Shown here: positions 60,537 through 64,000 of the stretch, in pieces
Position numbering within the stretch: the stretch's first letter is position 1
Layout: each line of letters starts with the position of its first letter
Source: Marinomonas sp. TW1
GTDB lineage: Bacteria; Pseudomonadota; Gammaproteobacteria; Pseudomonadales; Marinomonadaceae
Direction of reading: 5' to 3'
NCBI RefSeq assembly: GCF_001625355.1
Contig: NZ_JSEE01000003.1
Location: forward strand, 183,903 to 247,902
Length of the DNA: 64,000 nucleotides
Notes under the pieces: model-generated
What the model saw: the letters and a program-made list of their open reading frames with translations, nothing else
Database searches by the model: none
What the model was told of the DNA's origin: nothing
Translations under genes and position numbers: made by a program

Positions 60537-62504
60537 ATGAAAATTAAAACAAAATTGTTAATTGCGTTTTCACTTGCCACTTTATTACCTATCCTCATAG
60601 TGAGTTCCATTACTGGCTACCTTGCTTCTAACCAAGCGCTTGAAAGCTTCTCAAAAAGCAGCGGACAAACCTTGGGGGCGGTTGAAAAGACTTTTGACCA
60701 ATTCATTAAAGACATCAAATACACCGTTGGCTTTCTGTCTGAAAGCGATGCTGTGAAAGACCCGGATGCCAAGCCATTAACCACGTATTTTGAAACTGAA
60801 GGGAAGGCACCAAAAGACGTCGCGAGTCAAAATGGTGGACGCGAAGCCGACTTATATAATTTATTTGAAGCCGTTGGTAACAATAACCCTAACTTTGTTT
60901 ATGTTTACATGGGAGACCAAGGTGGTGGCTACTCTGAATGGCCTGGAACCTATGGCTACGCTGAGTGGCATCCAAAGAAGCGCCCATGGTATTCGGTTGG
61001 TATAGAAAACAACGGCAAAACCGTATTACGTGAGGCGTATTACTGGGAACCGGACGATGCGGTTTACGTTTCCGCTGTACGTACTTATCAAAGAGGCAAT
61101 CAAGTCGGCGGTGTGGTCGCGGTGGATGTGTCGATTAAGACGCTAACAGACATGGCAACTAAAACACAGCTAGGCGAGTCTGGCAGTATTATGGTGATCG
61201 AAAACACCGGTACTGTGCTAGTGGATGCGATTCATCCAGAAAATAACTTCAAAAAAATAAGTGAGTTAGAAGGGGATGCTTACAAACAAATTGCCCAGGC
61301 TTCGGCTGGCATGTTGCATTTTACCTTAGACGGTAAAGACTATTACGCCAATGTGATGACGTCGCCTAATTTACAATGGAAATTTGTGGGTTTGATGCCC
61401 ACCGCAGAAATTTACTCCAGTACCAATGAACTGATTACAACCACCGTCATCGTGTGTGTGTTGCTTTTGTTACTGTGTATATTGGTCGCTTTTGTTATTT
61501 CTAAAGGTTTGGTGACACCGATTGAGTCGGTTTCAAATCATTTGAAAATTTTGGCAGAAGGGGAAGGGGATTTAACATCGAGAATTGAAACTCAGTCTAA
61601 AGATGAAACTGGGGTGTTGTCGAATTGGTTTAATCAATTCATTGATTCGACTCGTCAGTTAATCGTCGGAATTAAGCAGTCTAGCCAAAAAATGGACAAG
61701 GTTTCAGCGGAAACCTCTCAAAAAGCCAGTGAGGTAGCCACCTCAACGAGCGAACAGTTGCGTTCCATTGAGTTGATTGTTGAAGCGGGTCAGCAAATGG
61801 TGATTGCATCAAGTGATGCAGCGGAAAGCTGTACGCATTCTGCTGAGTTTTCGGAAAAGGGACTGGAAACCACGGTGGCGGGTAAGGATTTACTTAAAGG
61901 CAGTGCCGATGGTGTGAATCGACTCGGTCAACGACTAAAAGAGTCGAATGACATCATTACTGAGTTAACCAAAGAAACCGCCAATATTAATCAGATTCTT
62001 TCTACGATTCAGGACATTGCTGAGCAAACCAACTTGTTGGCTTTGAATGCCGCCATTGAGGCCGCCCGAGCGGGTGAACAAGGTCGTGGTTTTGCCGTTG
62101 TCGCTGATGAAGTGAGAACCCTTGCCGGACGAACGCAAGAGTCGACGGAACAGATAGGTAGTATTTTGAACTTGTTGGCCAGTCGGACGAAACAAGCATC
62201 GGATTCTATGATGACAAGTTTGAATGAATCAGAAACGGCCATTAGTTTATCGGATCAGGCATTGGAGTCTTTTGAACAGATTGAACAAGTGGTTAAACAA
62301 ATGCGTGATATGACCATGCAAACTGCCGCGTCAGCAGAAGAACAAAGAGCGGTTACGGAGGACATTAATAAGAACATTACTGATATCAGCTATTCAGCAC
62401 AGCAAGTGTCAGCAATTTCAGGCGATGTGGCTAAGCTTTGCGCCAGTCAGGATGTATTAGGTAACGAGTTGCGTGAGATGGTGGCGAAATTTCGTACTGA
62501 GTAG
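60537..62504 (+). CDS. Methyl-accepting chemotaxis protein with dCache_1 sensor
   Basis: The 655-residue chemoreceptor has a first membrane segment at 9-30, a periplasmic dCache_1 domain (about 35-285), a second membrane segment at about 300-322, HAMP, and the signalling domain with the hairpin tip [34 protein letters not shown]. The ligand-binding half carries KRPWY and VVAVDVS, the R-x-W-Y and Asp features of dCache domains that bind amino acids or amines. Near a betaine catabolism cluster, a quaternary amine or amino acid is a sensible guess, but the first Tyr of the amino-acid motif is Trp here. Confidence 0.93.
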   Translation: MKIKTKLLIAFSLATLLPILIVSSITGYLASNQALESFSKSSGQTLGAVEKTFDQFIKDIKYTVGFLSESDAVKDPDAKPLTTYFETEGKAPKDVASQNGGREADLYNLFEAVGNNNPNFVYVYMGDQGGGYSEWPGTYGYAEWHPKKRPWYSVGIENNGKTVLREAYYWEPDDAVYVSAVRTYQRGNQVGGVVAVDVSIKTLTDMATKTQLGESGSIMVIENTGTVLVDAIHPENNFKKISELEGDAYKQIAQASAGMLHFTLDGKDYYANVMTSPNLQWKFVGLMPTAEIYSSTNELITTTVIVCVLLLLLCILVAFVISKGLVTPIESVSNHLKILAEGEGDLTSRIETQSKDETGVLSNWFNQFIDSTRQLIVGIKQSSQKMDKVSAETSQKASEVATSTSEQLRSIELIVEAGQQMVIASSDAAESCTHSAEFSEKGLETTVAGKDLLKGSADGVNRLGQRLKESNDIITELTKETANINQILSTIQDIAEQTNLLALNAAIEAARAGEQGRGFAVVADEVRTLAGRTQESTEQIGSILNLLASRTKQASDSMMTSLNESETAISLSDQALESFEQIEQVVKQMRDMTMQTAASAEEQRAVTEDINKNITDISYSAQQVSAISGDVAKLCASQDVLGNELREMVAKFRTE

Positions 62505-62695
62505 TGTTTGCTTTGAAACGTAAGTGTTTTTTGGCGGCTGTTGTTATGTAGATGAAGTCCCCCTAAGAAGGCTATCCCATTTGGATGGTCTTTTTTATGA
62601 GCCTTTATAAGAAGAATGGCAGAGTGTCGCTGTCTGGCCGCGAAATAAGTGAAAAATAAGCTTGGTAACACGGGGTATTCTATTTTTAATTTAAG

Positions 62696-62710
62696 TAATA
62701 ACGATTATCA
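62696..62710. promoter_or_regulatory. Fur box
   Basis: TAATAACGATTATCA matches the 7-1-7 Fur pattern TGATAATnATTATCA at 12 of 14 positions. It is 36 bases upstream of the binding-protein start. Confidence 0.82.
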
Positions 62711-62746
62711 TATGCAAATCAAAATTCAGTTGTAAAAGGTTTTAAT

Positions 62747-63832
62747 ATGATTAAATCGTTCATCGCACTCGCGTTCACCATGATGGTGAGCTTGGTATGG
62801 GCCGATCAGGTAACGGTAAAAGATGTACTTGACCGTGATGTGACTTTCAATAGTCCAGCACAAAGGGTAATCGTCGGTTTTTATCCTGAAGATTACATGG
62901 CCATCGGGACGGAAGCGGCTTATGACAATGTGGTTGGAATGTCCAAGTACATTTGGCAAGCTCGCCCAGCCAATTGGGATATGTACGTTAAACACCGTCC
63001 ATCCTTAGCAGACATTCCTGGTATTGGCCGTGTTGATACGAAAACGTTTTCAGTGGAAAAGGTCATCGCATTACGCCCTGATTTGTTGTTATTAGCGGAT
63101 TGGCAGTTTAAAGGTCTAGGAACGGATGTGGAGCGTATTCAAGACGCTGGAATCCCTGTCTTGGTAGTGGATTACAATGCACAAACCTTAGAGCGTCATC
63201 TGAAGAGTACAGAGCTAATTGGTGTGGTAACTGGGCAAGAAGCGCGTGCTGCCAAAATTGCCAAAGAATATCAAGAGCGTGTTGAAGGCATTAGCAAACG
63301 TTTGGCCGAAGCCAATTTACCAAAACCCAAAATCTACACCGAGTTTGGTTCAATGGGACCCAGTGAGTTGAGTTACACCTTTGGTAAAAACATGTGGGGT
63401 GCCATTTCCACTATGGCGGGTGGCGATAATATTTCTGCGCCATTCATAGAGTGGTGGGGCAAGCTTAACCCTGAGCAAGTCATTGCTTCTAATCCCGATG
63501 TGATTGTGATGACAGGTTATGAGTCTGCAAACTCTACTGACGCGATGATTATGGGCCAAGGGGTGGAGAAAGAAGAAGCCTTGAAGCGCTTGGAAGGGTT
63601 TAAACAGCGTACAGGCTGGGCAAGTTTGTCTGCGGTGAAGAACAATCGCATGTTTGGTGCTTATCACGGTGCGTGCCGAACTATTATGGACAGTGCCATG
63701 ATTGCTTTTTATGCCAAGGCGATGTACCCAGAGTTGTTTGCTGACCTGAATCCAGAGCAAGCTTACTTTGATTTTTACGAGAAATACTTGCCCGTCACGC
63801 CGGAAGGGACTTTCACACTAAGTCTGAAATAA
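62747..63832 (+). CDS. Periplasmic iron-siderophore/cobalamin-type binding protein (FecB-like)
   Basis: The 361-residue protein has a signal peptide ending LVWA-DQ. VTVKDVLDRDVTFNSPAQRVIVG and the later RPDLLLLADW and NPDVIVMTGYES are the features of class III ABC binding proteins (BtuF/FecB fold). The Fur box points to ferric siderophore or haem-type cargo. The permease and ATPase are not in this window. Confidence 0.88.
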   Translation: MIKSFIALAFTMMVSLVWADQVTVKDVLDRDVTFNSPAQRVIVGFYPEDYMAIGTEAAYDNVVGMSKYIWQARPANWDMYVKHRPSLADIPGIGRVDTKTFSVEKVIALRPDLLLLADWQFKGLGTDVERIQDAGIPVLVVDYNAQTLERHLKSTELIGVVTGQEARAAKIAKEYQERVEGISKRLAEANLPKPKIYTEFGSMGPSELSYTFGKNMWGAISTMAGGDNISAPFIEWWGKLNPEQVIASNPDVIVMTGYESANSTDAMIMGQGVEKEEALKRLEGFKQRTGWASLSAVKNNRMFGAYHGACRTIMDSAMIAFYAKAMYPELFADLNPEQAYFDFYEKYLPVTPEGTFTLSLK

Positions 63833-63917
63833 TCGGACGTGTTGAGGGATGATAAAAAGGGGCCAATGTTGGCTAATGCTGTTCACTTAAGGGTTGAATT
63901 TAATTGAATAGCCTCAG

Positions 63918-63953
63918 AAAATCCGATTAAGCTTTCTTAATCGGATTTTTTTT
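63918..63953 (+). terminator. Terminator after the FecB-like gene
   Basis: A perfect 13-bp stem (AAAATCCGATTAA and its complement) with a 6-base loop and a T8 run lies 86 bases after the stop. If permease genes exist, they are not immediately co-transcribed. Confidence 0.92.
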
Positions 63954-64000
63954 GTGTCTATTCAACAGTTACTTCTCAGCATCGATGAGCTCCACTCATT

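Noticed and set aside
63961..64000. 3' end of a minus-strand gene at the right edge
   Set aside because: The frame ending in TTA at 63970 has another stop within the last 40 bases, so a coding call is not justified.

Overview
The window looks like a chromosomal segment of a marine gammaproteobacterium of the Oceanospirillales type, most likely Marinomonas or a close relative. This is inferred from gene content and protein character, because no rRNA or tRNA gene is present to settle it. The content is a complete sarcosine/dimethylglycine branch of glycine betaine catabolism, porins and chemoreceptors of a free-living heterotroph, and an AT-rich integron region of marine type.

Layout: (1) 1-3637, a CitA/CitB-like two-component system with a 2-hydroxycarboxylate transporter. 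(2) 3787-5834, small genes, including a Zur-box-preceded pair of alternative ribosomal proteins (L31 type B and L36 type 2). (3) 5852-9319, a nitrogen operon on the minus strand: cyanase, formate/nitrite channel and a PP2C phosphatase/kinase fusion. It is preceded by a near-perfect sigma-54 promoter and a leader with two hexaloop hairpins resembling ANTAR antiterminator targets. (4) 9766-11394, LysE exporter and LysR regulator. (5) 11657-17894, soxBDAG-purU (sarcosine to glycine, folate one-carbon handling). (6) 17984-24923, cysH, dld, ferredoxin, an extradiol dioxygenase with DoxX and a LysR regulator, and carboxypeptidase Taq.

(7) 24.9-39.4 kb is an accessory region. After a tandem of noncoding repeats comes a rearranged integron: a first attI-like copy with one cassette fused to a truncated integron integrase, a LexA box at the integrase promoter, an IS110-family insertion with a long 5' noncoding end, a second attI-like copy, and then at least five clear gene cassettes with recognisable attC sites (two paralogous HEPN-like proteins, a potassium channel, two unknown membrane proteins). 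Further right are an HxlR/SRPBCC pair, a RelE/ParD-like toxin-antitoxin pair and several small enzymes with degenerate attC remnants. (8) 39.4-43.6 kb holds a three-gene minus-strand operon of amidase, C45 (acyltransferase-like) hydrolase and ATP-grasp ligase whose substrate I cannot name. (9) 43.6-49.4 kb holds an AraC/PEBP pair, an IS110 remnant, mltC, and a TetR-quinone reductase pair with two clear operator palindromes.

(10) 49625-57744 is the dimethylglycine demethylase cluster (dipeptidase, DUF5943, dgcA, dgcB, etfA, etfB and a small unknown gene), in the same order as in Pseudomonas. It feeds sarcosine to the sox operon of region 5. The window ends with a porin, an IclR regulator, a dCache chemoreceptor and a Fur-box-preceded iron/siderophore binding protein.

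The most unusual things are the rearranged integron with duplicated attI and IS110 noncoding end, the sigma-54 plus ANTAR-type leader in front of cyanase, and the amidase/C45/ATP-grasp operon. All searches and foldings suggested below were not run.
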